NCBI RefSeq assembly: GCF_950295315.1
Contig: NW_026647606.1
Span: 28,279-92,278, forward strand
DNA from: Erinaceus europaeus
Taxonomy: Eukaryota; Chordata; Mammalia; Eulipotyphla; Erinaceidae
Length of the DNA: 64,000 nt
Reading direction: 5' to 3'
In this document: in pieces, positions 20,500 through 29,489 of the stretch
Position numbering within the stretch: the first letter of the stretch is position 1
Layout: each line of letters starts with the position of its first letter
Notes under the pieces: model-generated
Databases searched by the model: none
Told to the model about the DNA's origin: nothing
What the model saw: the letters and a program-made list of their open reading frames with translations, nothing else
Program-made: the position numbers and the translations under genes

Positions 20500-21950
20500 A
20501 TTAGGCCTCCGAGTCTACTCCCGCCCCCTCCCACCCACCCACCTACCCCCCCCCGCCCCCCACCCTCCAGTGATTAATACGCTACTCCTGAAATGCTCGT
20601 TAGGGAGGAGAACTACAATACAGAAGCACTCCTGTGCTCCTGGACCTGAAAAATCACCTCCCCAAATTCTGGACTGTCTTCTGAAGCTACGGAAAGATAA
20701 ATGTCTCAGCTCCTGCGCTGCCCGAAAAGGATCAAGAGTAGAGCCTTTGGTCTCCAACCTCCAGCGCCAACCCCATCCCTCCCTCGCGTGATCCAAGCCG
20801 CGCAAACCCCACCGCTAGAAGCACCCTCGGGTGGTATTTCCTCGTTTCCCCGGTGTCTCCTGGGGGCACAAAGTGGGCGAACTAGCAGAGGCTCCCCACC
20901 TGTGTCTCCAGGAGTCGCGCCCTCTGCGCTGCCCTAACCACCCACTCTGGGATATATCGGGCTTTGTTTGTTTATTTAACAGATTATGGTAAAACAAGGT
21001 TTATTTGTTTATTTATTTATTTATTTATTTACCAGAACACTCTTCAGCTCTGGCTTAAGGTGGTATGGGGGATTGAGTCTGGGACCTTTGGTTCCTCAAG
21101 CATGAAGCCTTTCTTTGCATAATTATTCTCCTATCTCCCTATCCTGACCTGTGGGGTCTAATTTGGAGATCTACCGCCCCCGCTCGTTTACTCGCTCACT
21201 CTAGCCCTGGGTTCCTGCGCCCGCGCCCCTTTACCTGGCTAGCGAAGTTTCAGCTCCCACATTTCTCTACTCCAGAGACACTCACCAGGTGGAAGTCATC
21301 CCGGAGCCTGCGCCTCTGCCAGCTGAGCTGGTCAAACAGCCCCGTGCACTGCCAGGTCCTGGCAGCGCCCTTGCAAGGTCGTCCGGGCGCAGGCCACTTG
21401 GAGGAATCCCACGAGTTTGGGCCGGTCCCAGTTGGCGTCACCGCCTACCCCCTCCTGCTTCCTGAATCTCCGACTGAGTCCTTCCAGGCATTTTTGTTGA
21501 TGTTAGGGGCCTAGAGAACCACCCACGGGGAGCAGCCCCGCCCCGGCGTGGCCCAGAGCCCGCCAAGGTGACCGCAGTGGCTGCAGTCCCCGGGGTGCTG
21601 AGCACTTTATTCACGCCTGTGCCATTTACTCGTCACAATCGCTGTCAGTAGTGAGGACAGTTATCAGCTCCCACTTTTGGGGTGGCGGTGGGGGAGCCTA
21701 GGCAAAGTTATAAGTAGTAAGTGGAGAATCCTCGAGCCTTGCGGGAGTGATTCCATAGCCCGGAGCCCCGTCGAGCTTTGTGGCACCTTGAGCGCAGTTC
21801 TGGGCAGACTCGTGGCACTGGGGAGAACTCTGCAGAGAAACCCTTGGACTCTCCTTTTACCTAAACTTCCGTACAGTCAGAAGGTGGGCGGTGAAACAGG
21901 GTCCCAAGATATAACATGGCCTTGGGGCAAGAGAGGACGTCCCTTGAGAT
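20500..21950. promoter_or_regulatory. GC- and CpG-rich stretch, possible CpG island
   Basis: Unlike the surrounding AT-rich repeats, 20500-20940 and 21165-21800 contain many CpG dinucleotides and CCGCCCC/GCGCCC boxes. A minus-strand SINE D (21003-21150) divides them. On the minus strand an open stretch of about 50 codons (from about 21441) runs into 'CACCTGGTGAGTG' at about 21283-21295, a good splice-donor match. I recognise no protein. It could be a promoter or enhancer, an unannotated first exon, or merely GC-rich DNA. Confidence 0.45.
21003..21150 (-). mobile_element. SINE family D
   Basis: (TTTA)n start, 'AGAACACTCTTCAGCTCTGGC', ending 'TGCATAATTATTCTCCTATCTCCC'. Confidence 0.87.
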
Positions 21951-22192
21951 GCATACTAAAATAAAAGATGGGCTTGGTATGCTGCAGAGGGCACTAGAAG
22001 CTTCCTCTGCACGCTCTGTCCCTGCTGGTCCATCAGGACAAGATTCTAGAAAGAGGCTGGTTGGTTTTGTCAATGTTTCCTTTTTATAAATAAAAAAAAA
22101 TTTTTTTTTTAAAAAAGAGGCTGGAAGCAAGCCCTTCCTGATTGCCCAAATCCAAGCTTTCCTTGATTCTCCCACTTCTCTCTCCCTTCTCC

Positions 22193-22236
22193 TTTATATT
22201 ATATTATATTATATTATATTATATTATATTATATTT
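22193..22236 (+). repeat. (TTATA)n pentanucleotide microsatellite
   Basis: About nine near-perfect 5-bp units ('ATATT' register). Confidence 0.95.
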
Positions 22237-22249
22237 TGCCACTTGAACC

Positions 22250-22505
22250 TTTTAAAAATATTTATTTATTTATTATTATTTACTAGAGCATTGTTCAGTT
22301 CTGGCTTATAGTGATGTGGGGACTTCAATCTGGGACTTTGGAGCCTCAGGTGTGAGAGTCTGTTTGCATAACCATTATGCTATCTACTCTCTCCCCTATT
22401 TATTTTTACTGGAGCACTACTCAGGTCTAGATTATGGTGGTGTGGGGAACTGAACCTGGGATTTTGGAGCCTCTTTGCATAACCTTTATGCTATCTACCC
22501 CACAT
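22250..22505 (-). mobile_element. Two SINE D copies in a row
   Basis: Minus-strand D elements at about 22250-22390 and 22395-22505. The second has a shortened head ('GAGCCTCTTTGCATAACC'). Confidence 0.87.
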
Positions 22506-22523
22506 TTCCACCTTATGGTAAGC

Positions 22524-23820
22524 TGACATTCTTTTTAAAATTGTTTTTAATTTACTTATTTATAAAAATGGAAACACTGAAAAGGCTATAGGATAAGAGG
22601 GGGTATAGTTCCCACCACCAGAGCTCCATATCCCATCCTCTCCCCTGATAGCTTTCCTATTCTTTAACCCTGTGGGAATATGGATCCAGGGTCATTAGGG
22701 GGTGCTGAAGGTGGAAGGTCTGGCTTCTGTAATTGCTTCCCCTTTGAACATAGGCATTGACAGGTTGATCCATAATCCCAGCCTGTCTCTCTTGTTCCCT
22801 AGTAGGGCAGGGCTCTGAGGAAGCAGAGCTCCAGGACACATTGGTGGGGTCATCTGTCCAGGGAAGTCTGGTTGGCATCATGGTAGCATCTGGAACCTGG
22901 TGGCTGAAAAATGAGTTAACATATAAAACCATACAGATTGTTGATTAGTCATGAACCTAAAGGCTGGATATTGCAGATGAAGATTAGGGGTCTCTGTTTT
23001 GGAAACAGCTAGTAGATCTATTTCAGGTGTATTCCTAAGGGCCCATGACTTTATTAGTTTTTGCCTGAGCCTAACATCTGATATGCAGGTGAACCCAGGT
23101 CTGGGGAGATGATGTCATGGCTGGAAAAAGGGCTAGAAAGCTGGATCAAGGAAGAGAGTAGCTCCAAAATGTGGGAAAAGTATATAAATATTGTCAACTG
23201 TAAACACCATCGATTTGATCTGGGGCCCATATTCAGCATAGGAGCCTATGTATCCTCTACATCCCTGTAGGTCTGAACTTGCATTCTGTGGTCATCAGCA
23301 GGAACATTCCGAGTTGCACCAATTTCAGGACCCATCTCCTTCAGGTGGTAGATAAGAGTGTATTATCCAAGCCCCATTTAGAGGATGGAACATTCCCTAC
23401 CATTGTTGATCCAAATTGAGGGCCAGGTCCTATGAGGGCCCCCATAGGGTTCCTGATGGAGATGACCAGTGATAAGGGAGAGAAGGATCTATTCGAGGTC
23501 TAGGCTCATCGTGTTTGTGTGGGAATCCCAGGACTCCCCAACTAGGGCCCCAGATGATGGGGTGGATAAATTGACATTCTTTGGAAAATGGAGCAAGCTC
23601 ACTTTAGTCCCAGGTATTATGGTCTCTTGAGGTCTGCTGGGGTCTGAGCTGAGGGGTATATCTACATGCCAGTTGCACAGCTCCTTTTCTAAAAGCCTCA
23701 GGTTCTCACTGGCCCTTGGGCTGCTGCTCAGCTCTGCTCTATAGATTCTGCATAGGAGGAGAGCTGTTTGAGAGCTATGGTTTTGGACTGTGGGCGCCAA
23801 CATGCTGTGATGTCTCCTAT
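22524..23820 (-). mobile_element. Retroposon-like repeat of an unnamed family, about 1.3 kb
   Basis: On the minus strand this reads from about 23820 to an A-rich 3' end at about 22524-22565. A second copy in + orientation (40145-40576 continuing at about 41350-41850) matches it over most of its length at roughly 80-90% by eye, so it is an interspersed family. The 3' A-rich end suggests retroposition. Both copies encode a short similar peptide with 'MMPTR.PWTD.PTNVS' (minus strand near 22850 here), but frames are short and I find no RT, LTR or known domain. It could be a non-autonomous element or part of a longer one. Confidence 0.65.
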
Positions 23821-23837
23821 TTCTGCCTTTCTTTTAT

Positions 23838-24068
23838 TTTTTAAGTAGCTATATTTTATCTTTATTTATTTATTGAATAGACACAACCAGAAATTGAGAG
23901 GGAAGGGTGTGGGTGATAGAGAGGGAGAGAGACAGAGAGACAACAGCAACACTGCTTCACCACTCCTGAAGCTTTCCCCCTTCAGGTGGAGAATGGGGGC
24001 CCAATCCTGGGTCCTCGCACACTGTAACATGTGCACTCAACCAGGTACACCACCACCTGGCCCCAATT
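23838..24068 (-). mobile_element. SINE family B
   Basis: Reverse B: 'TTTATTTATTGAATAGACAC' to 'CAACCAGGTACACCACCACCTGGCCC'. Confidence 0.9.
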
Positions 24069-24107
24069 TCTGCCTTTCTTTTTCTGAAAATTAAAAAAAT
24101 GAAAAAG

Positions 24108-24375
24108 TGGGGAGTCGGGCAGTGGCGCAGGTGGCACAAAGCGCAAGGACCGGCCTAAGGATCCCAGTTGAAACCCCCAGCTCCCCACCTGCAGAGGAGT
24201 CGCTTCACAGGTGGTGAAGCAGGTCTGCAGGTGTCTATCTTTCTCTCTCCCTCTTTGTTACCCACTCCTCTCTCCATTTCTCTCCGTCCTATATAACAAT
24301 GATGACATCAGCAACAATAATAACTACAACAATAAAAAAGGGCAACAAAAGGAAAAATAAATAAATAATTTTTTA
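24108..24375 (+). mobile_element. SINE family A
   Basis: 'GGGGAGTCGGGCAGTGGCGCAG' with a short deletion in the head. Body and (AATA) tail are typical. Confidence 0.92.
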
Positions 24376-24416
24376 ATGACTGTCTTTAGAAAAAAATAAT
24401 AAATAAAATGAAAAAG

Positions 24417-24745
24417 TGGGAGCCAGGCAGTAGTGCAGCAGGTTAAGTGAACATGGCGTGAAGTGCAAGGACCTGTGCAAGGATCCCGGTTGGAGCCCCT
24501 GGCTCCCCACCTGCAGGGGAGTCACTTCACAAGCAGTGAAGCAGGTCTGCAGGTATCTTATCTTTCTCTTCCCCTCTCTGTCTTCCCCTCCTCTCACAAT
24601 TTCTCTCTGTCCTATCCACCACCAACAGCAGCAACAATAGCAATAACGATAATAAGGACAACAAAAAGGGGAAAAATAGCCTCCAGGAGCAGTGGATTTG
24701 TAGTGCAGGCACTGAACCCCAGCGATAACTCTTGAGGCAAAAGAA
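24417..24745 (+). mobile_element. SINE family A2
   Basis: Complete A2 with the 'GGAGCAGTGGATTTGTAGTG' module and A-rich tail. Its upstream 'AAAATGAAAAAGTGGG' repeats the flank of the A element before it. Confidence 0.92.
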
Positions 24746-24894
24746 AAAGAGAAAAAGTTAAAGAAAAAAGGGAAAAAGTAGCCCTAGCCCTGCAGGAGTG
24801 AAATTACACATGCACAAGACCCCAGCTGGCGGGGGGGGGGGGAGACAAAAAGAAAGAAAGAGAAAAAAAAAAACCATACTTCATGTATTGACTT

Positions 24895-25040
24895 GTGGTC
24901 CGGGTGGTAGAGCAGTGGATAAAGCACTGGACTCTCAAGCATGAGGTCTGGACGTCAGTTCCCAGCAGTACCATAGTGATGTTCTTTCTCTCTCTCTCTC
25001 TCCTCCTATCTTTCTCACTAATGCATAAAGCTTTCAAAAA
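24895..25040 (+). mobile_element. SINE family C
   Basis: 'TGGTCCGGGTGGTAGAGCAGTGGATAAAGC'-type head to 'CTATCTTTCTCACTAATGCATAAA'. GTATTGACTT flanks both ends. Confidence 0.9.
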
Positions 25041-25184
25041 AATAAGTATTGACTTTCCATAATAACTAATTTGTGTACCCAAAAATCTAAACTTTGGCAC
25101 TATATATGCCACAGCAAAGTGGCATTCTGGTCCCTCTCTTAAATCATTAAAAAAAAAAGACTGAGGAGGTAGGTAGCCTAGTGA

Positions 25185-25388
25185 TTTGGGGGGAGCAGGC
25201 AGTGGTGTACCCTGTTGAGGACACATGATATCAAACTTGAACTAAGATTAAACTCCCAGTTCCTATCTGCAAAGGGGAAGCTTCACAAGTAGTGAGACAT
25301 GTCTGCAGTTGTCTCTCTCTTGCTATCTGCCCCTTGCCTCTCAATTTCTCTCTGTCCTACCAAAAAATAAATTAAATTAAAAACAATT
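25185..25388 (+). mobile_element. SINE family B, degenerate
   Basis: 'AGGCAGTGGTGTACCCTGTTGAGGACAC' head and a diverged body ending 'CTGTCCTACCAAAAAATAAATT'. Confidence 0.75.
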
Positions 25389-25469
25389 CCTAAAAGATTC
25401 AGCCTTCATCAGTCACTTCTTGTTCCCTAGAAAACTACTCTCAACTCAAATTTTATGACGTAAATGAAC

Positions 25470-25559
25470 CATCAGGCTGGCAAACTAGCTCACTTGGATA
25501 GTGCTCCTTTGCTATGTGTATAGGTTCAAGCCTGGCCTCCATCACACTGAAGTTTTCAT
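25470..25559 (+). mobile_element. SINE family E head
   Basis: 'CAGGCTGGCAAACTAGCTCACTTGG' and 'GTTCAAGCCTGGCCTCC' resemble sequences at 39757 and 59222. It is a tRNA-like head cut by the provirus insertion. Confidence 0.6.
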
Positions 25560-25565
25560 GTTTAT

Positions 25566-25857
25566 TGTCGCTGTCGACCCACAACAACGACACAGACACC
25601 AGAGTCTCCTTCCTCAATTTTCCTTTATTTCCTTCTTATGGCCACCTTAAGTACCTTTCACTGTTACATAGTCAGCCAATGGGCATTAAGCAAGCATACA
25701 GCATTCAGAGATCATGCAGCCTTCTACCAATCATAAAACAGTTCACGTGTACAGCACGCAGTCTGTTCAGTTGGATTTACCACTTTACTGGTTTAGCCAC
25801 CACGTGGCCGGCGCCATCTTAGGGGCGTGATGTGCAGTGTCATTATGGCTCCCGACA
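25566..25857 (-). repeat. 3' LTR of the mini-provirus
   Basis: Read on the minus strand it starts TGTCGGGAGCC and ends CGACA. AATAAA (TTTATT on +, about 25622) is present. The purine tract AGGGGAGC lies just upstream on the minus strand (about 25858-25866). Confidence 0.95.
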
Positions 25858-26094
25858 GCTCCCCTGTTTATATATAATAAAATGAGCAGTAGACCATGCC
25901 TGTCTTAGGTTGTCCCAGACTGTTTGTACCCTTACCCGTCTTCAGCGGCCGGGCAGCTTGGCACGCCACCTGTCTTAGGTTGGTATAGGAACCCCAGGGA
26001 ACTTACCCGTCTTTGGCTACTGGTCCAGCATGCTTAGCCAGATTTGAGGGGTCTCTCCACCTTGCATAGCCAACATGGCCTGGACCATAATTTG

Positions 26095-27556
26095 TCATTC
26101 GACTCGAGCCTGTGCTCTGAGACGACACAGACAGTAAAGGCCCAGGATGATGGCACCCACAAGCGCTGTCCCGAGGACCCCTACTCCAGCCCATTCTTTT
26201 AGGTGGGAGACTGCTGAGAGCACATAAGCGGCAAACTCTTTTGCCGTGGCAATCTGCACTTTGGTGGTATTAATGGAGAAAATTTGGCGTCTCATGGTCT
26301 TGGTCAGCGTGTCAAACTCAGCGGACCAGGTGCCATTGAGCATCAGGGATAATCGCCTGGAGTGATTAGCTGCCAGACTGTTATTGACCCATGCCTTACT
26401 GGTGACACACACTCCAGGCATGCTCTGCACGCAATGAGCAGCCAGCATACCCTCTATTTGCTCAGCTGACTCTTGGAGAAGGTCTACCCTTTGGTTCACA
26501 ATCATGATACCTGCTCTGAGGTGTTGAACAACAGCTAGGTTGGTTTGTAAGGCCTCAGCCATGGATGCGGTGAGATTATTTAGAGCTTCTGCAGTAGGTA
26601 TGCTGGTAGCTAGGGAAATGCCTGCTGCCGCTGCGGCGGTGGCAGATACAGCAATGGCAGCAACAATTGCCGCTGTAATGCCAAAATCTCGCCTGGGGCG
26701 GAGCAAAATCTCTAACTCTCCTTCCTCTATCTTAGTGGGTACAGGGAGATAAGTGGGTACCCTGGCCACTACAGCTGTGCCCATACCGTTCCAACATTGT
26801 GTCAGGTTACATCTCCCTGACTTACAAGGCAGCCGAGTGGTATTAACCGAAGCATGAACAATGAACATGAATGGGGGCTGTACACATACAGGTGTAGGGG
26901 GGAAGTTCAATGTAGCACTGCATTCAGAAGGAGAAACATTAGTTTCAAACGTCTCTCCGGAAGTATAAGAATAGGTGCAGTTTTTCCACGTAGCCCCCCG
27001 TACAAAGGGGAAAGGGGAAATGTCCGAGCAACCCCCGCCCGAGGTGCAGAACAGCCACACTTGCCAAGGGTTGACTGGGGCACCCTGCGTAGCGTTGACA
27101 AAGGAGTAGTTATATCCTCCAAAATAGCTGTTGCTAAAGGTAGGGAACCTGCAAGGTGGAGTTGCACACCCGATGAGGGCAGACCCGCAGGACAGTGGCA
27201 GAAGTCATTGTGACTGCCCAGGGGCGCCCAGAGCTATTGGAGAAATGTCCCAGGGTCTGATTCAAAAGCGTCACGCAGGGTCCGACAGAGTCTGCCGAGA
27301 CCCCGGGGGCTTGAAAGCAGACAGTCCCTTGGAGTAGAAAGTCTGTGGTATTGAAGTATCCTGTGGCCGGGTTGAAAGGCACTGTAGGAAGTCCCGTGGA
27401 GGCATTTGTGGACAGGAAGGCTGGCAGGATTTTGGACTCATTGGTCACTGGCAGGGGGAATGGCCACGCGCGGGCCAGACTCCACAGGGTTCGCGTTTGT
27501 GCCCTGGCCGTCATCATCACCATCATCATGATCAGCAGGGCATGTGGGGGAGTCAT
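26095..27556 (-). pseudogene. Provirus env, one frame break in the surface subunit
   Basis: ATG at 27554-27556 opens a frame with a Met/Leu-rich signal-peptide-like start and several N-X-S/T sites. It stops at 27134-27136. The remaining 330 or so codons are open in another frame, from near 27140 to TGA at 26095-26097. That part shows C-X-X-C-like and Cys-rich surface sequence, a basic dibasic cleavage-type site (RPRR, about 26700), an Ala/Ile-rich fusion-peptide-like stretch, heptad Leu/Ile repeats, one pair of Cys spaced about six residues apart, N-glycosylation sites, a membrane span and a short basic tail. The TM half is unbroken. As it stands no full Env can be read from one frame. Confidence 0.88.
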
Positions 27557-27558
27557 CT

Positions 27559-27888
27559 TTATGCGTCACAGCACAGGTCAGCCTTTCCGGGATCCACACA
27601 GGCGTCTGCTGATTCTCCCCTCTTTACTAGACAGGATTTGATCAGGGTCCACAATCCCAAAGTTCCCAGCCTCAGGGGGCCCTCCTTGTCCTCTATCTTT
27701 CTGAAAACTTCTCCAAGGTGCTCCCATTGCGGGATGGTAAGAAGTCCCTCTTCCAGGAACCATGGAGCGACCTCTCCTACCGTCGACATGAAAGTCCTAA
27801 TGGTCCCCATCTTAATGGGGGTCCCATTACTCTTCAGTAATTTCTTAATAGTTCCCTCCATGCGCTGGCTTGACTGAAAGCCTCCCAT
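27559..27888 (-). pseudogene. Provirus gag, N-terminal fragment only
   Basis: ATG at 27888 in a strong CACCATGG context begins a frame starting Met-Gly-Gly (the position of N-myristoylation in retroviral Gag). It runs about 109 codons to TAA at 27559-27561. Tryptophan- and leucine-rich composition fits a matrix domain. Capsid, nucleocapsid, protease and polymerase are absent. The stop lies two bases before the env ATG, so the deletion or splice joint is near here. Confidence 0.8.
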
Positions 27889-27998
27889 GGTGACTCCCTG
27901 CTTCAAAGCAGCTTAACCTGTGATCACAATCCTGCACTTCTCGCAGCTCCCTAGTCTGTTTGACTAGCTTTCGGTTTACTCACAGACCGCTTTGAGAT

Positions 27999-28016
27999 TC
28001 CTGGGTTTCGGCACCA
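27999..28016 (-). other. Primer binding site, tRNA-Phe type
   Basis: Two bases inside the 5' LTR, the minus strand reads TGGTGCCGAAACCCAGGA. This is complementary to the 3' end of mammalian tRNA-Phe at 17 of 18 positions as I know that tRNA. Lys-type sites usual for betaretroviruses do not match. Confidence 0.85.
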
Positions 28017-28018
28017 CT

Positions 28019-28310
28019 TGTCGCTGTCGACCCGCAACAACGACATGGACACCAGAGTCTCCTTCCTCAATTTTCCTTTATTTCCTTCTTATGGCCACCT
28101 TAAGTACCTTTCACTGTTACATAGTCAGCCAATGGGCATTAAGCAAGCATACAGCATTCAGAGATCATGCAGCCTTCTATCAATCATAAAACAGTTCACG
28201 TGTACAGCACGCAGTCTGTTCAGTTGGATTTACCACTTTACTGGTTTAGCCACCACGTGGCCGGCGCCATCTTAGGGGCGTGATGTGCAGTCTCATTATG
28301 GCTCCCAATA
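28019..28310 (-). repeat. 5' LTR of the mini-provirus
   Basis: Same length as the 3' LTR. The first bases read TATTGGG instead of TGTCGGG, so the canonical TG terminus has been mutated after integration. It should carry promoter and polyadenylation signals; AATAAA is present at about 28075 (+ TTTATT). Confidence 0.95.
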
Positions 28311-28384
28311 GTTTATGGTCTTTTTCACTCTCTCTGCCTCTTGGTCTATATTTGAAAAAGCCAGCCTGGAGATGAGTATGTGTT

Positions 28385-28525
28385 TTTTTTGTTTGTTTGT
28401 TTGTTTTTCCTATCCAGAACACTGCACAGTTCTGGCTCATGGTGGTGTTGGAGACTGAACTTGGGACCTCAGAGCTCAGACATGAAAGCTGTTTGCCTAA
28501 CCATTATGCTATCTCCCAAGCTCAA
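28385..28525 (-). mobile_element. SINE family D
   Basis: (GTTT)n-rich start, 'CAGAACACTGCACAGTTCTGGCTC', ending 'CCTAACCATTATGCTATCTCCC'. Confidence 0.87.
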
Positions 28526-29250
28526 GAAATATATTATTTCTCATGATTCTCTCAGGGTAGCTCTCTTGGCTCAGCTGGAGCTGGGGAAGAATGACATAAG
28601 AGAATCTCACCCCCAAGTCTGACTGTCTAACACTGAGTGACCTAAGAATACCCTAGACCAGGTTGAGGGGTAAAAGGTAACTCAGTAAGAAGTACTGATT
28701 TCTGCTCTGGCCTCCCTCCCATTTTCCAGCTGACTTCTTCACAGGTGATAGGAACATACCTATACTTAGAAAGAACAGATAAAACCCTTTGTTTTAAGTC
28801 TCTGCTTTCATCACTTTTGTCAAGACACTGTTACATAAAGCAAGCCACCTGGCTAAACCCAGATTAAAAGCATGACAAACAGAATCCATCTTTCTGTGGG
28901 CACACAATGGGAGGAATTTGTGGCCATTATTGTAATCTACCACATTACTTTGGAGCAAAGACTGAATCAACAAGTGTGCCAATCACATCCCTTTGTAAAG
29001 GCCTCTGGAAGGATTAAGGCCATGTCTGTAGATCCATTCAGCCAGACAAAAGGGTTCCTCAAATGATAAACACTGCAGAACCACAGAAGCCTAATATGCC
29101 CATTCTTAAATATCTGATAGTAGGTGTCTGGAGAAAAGCAGGAAAGAATTGTGAGCATGACTCCAGGCGCATGGAATTGTTAGAAATCAAATACACATGT
29201 CATACCATCTCCACGCAAACTATCAAATCTGTATCTGCACCACTTTTTAA
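28526..29250. other. 725 bp without recognised features
   Basis: No repeat family, RNA gene or convincing coding frame seen. It may be ancestral single-copy intergenic DNA. Confidence 0.5.
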
Positions 29251-29489
29251 AATTTAATTTATTTCTTTATTGGGGAATTAATGTTTTACATTCAACAGTA
29301 AATACAATAGTTTGTACATGCATAACATTCCCCAGTTTCCCATTTGATAATACAACCCCCACTATGTCATTTATCATCCTTCATGGACCAGTATTCTCCC
29401 CACCCACCCACCCCAGAGTCTTTTACTTTGGTGTGATATGCCAATTACATTTCAGGTTCTACTTGTGTTTTTGTTTCTGATCTTGTTTT

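Larger units (their letters stand above)
25566..28310 (-). mobile_element. Complete mini-provirus (gag N-terminus + env, no pol), class II-like
   Basis: The element has 292-bp LTRs at each end (25566-25857, 28019-28310), TG...CA termini (one mutated), a 6-bp target duplication GTTTAT (25560-25565 and 28311-28316), a primer site, a gag start, env and a purine tract. Total length is 2745 bp. By eye the LTRs differ at about six of 292 sites, so the insertion is geologically young. Gag-pro-pol is missing except the first roughly 109 gag codons. The 6-bp duplication and the form of the Env TM point to a class II (betaretrovirus-like) source. Confidence 0.95.

Noticed and set aside
20515..21441. 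Coding exons in the CpG-rich stretch
   Set aside because: Frames are short, GC-driven, present on both strands and match no protein I know. Only a possible regulatory region is reported.
25566..28310. An intact syncytin-type envelope gene
   Set aside because: Env changes frame near 27140 and stops at 27134, so no full-length product can be read. It is annotated as a pseudogene.
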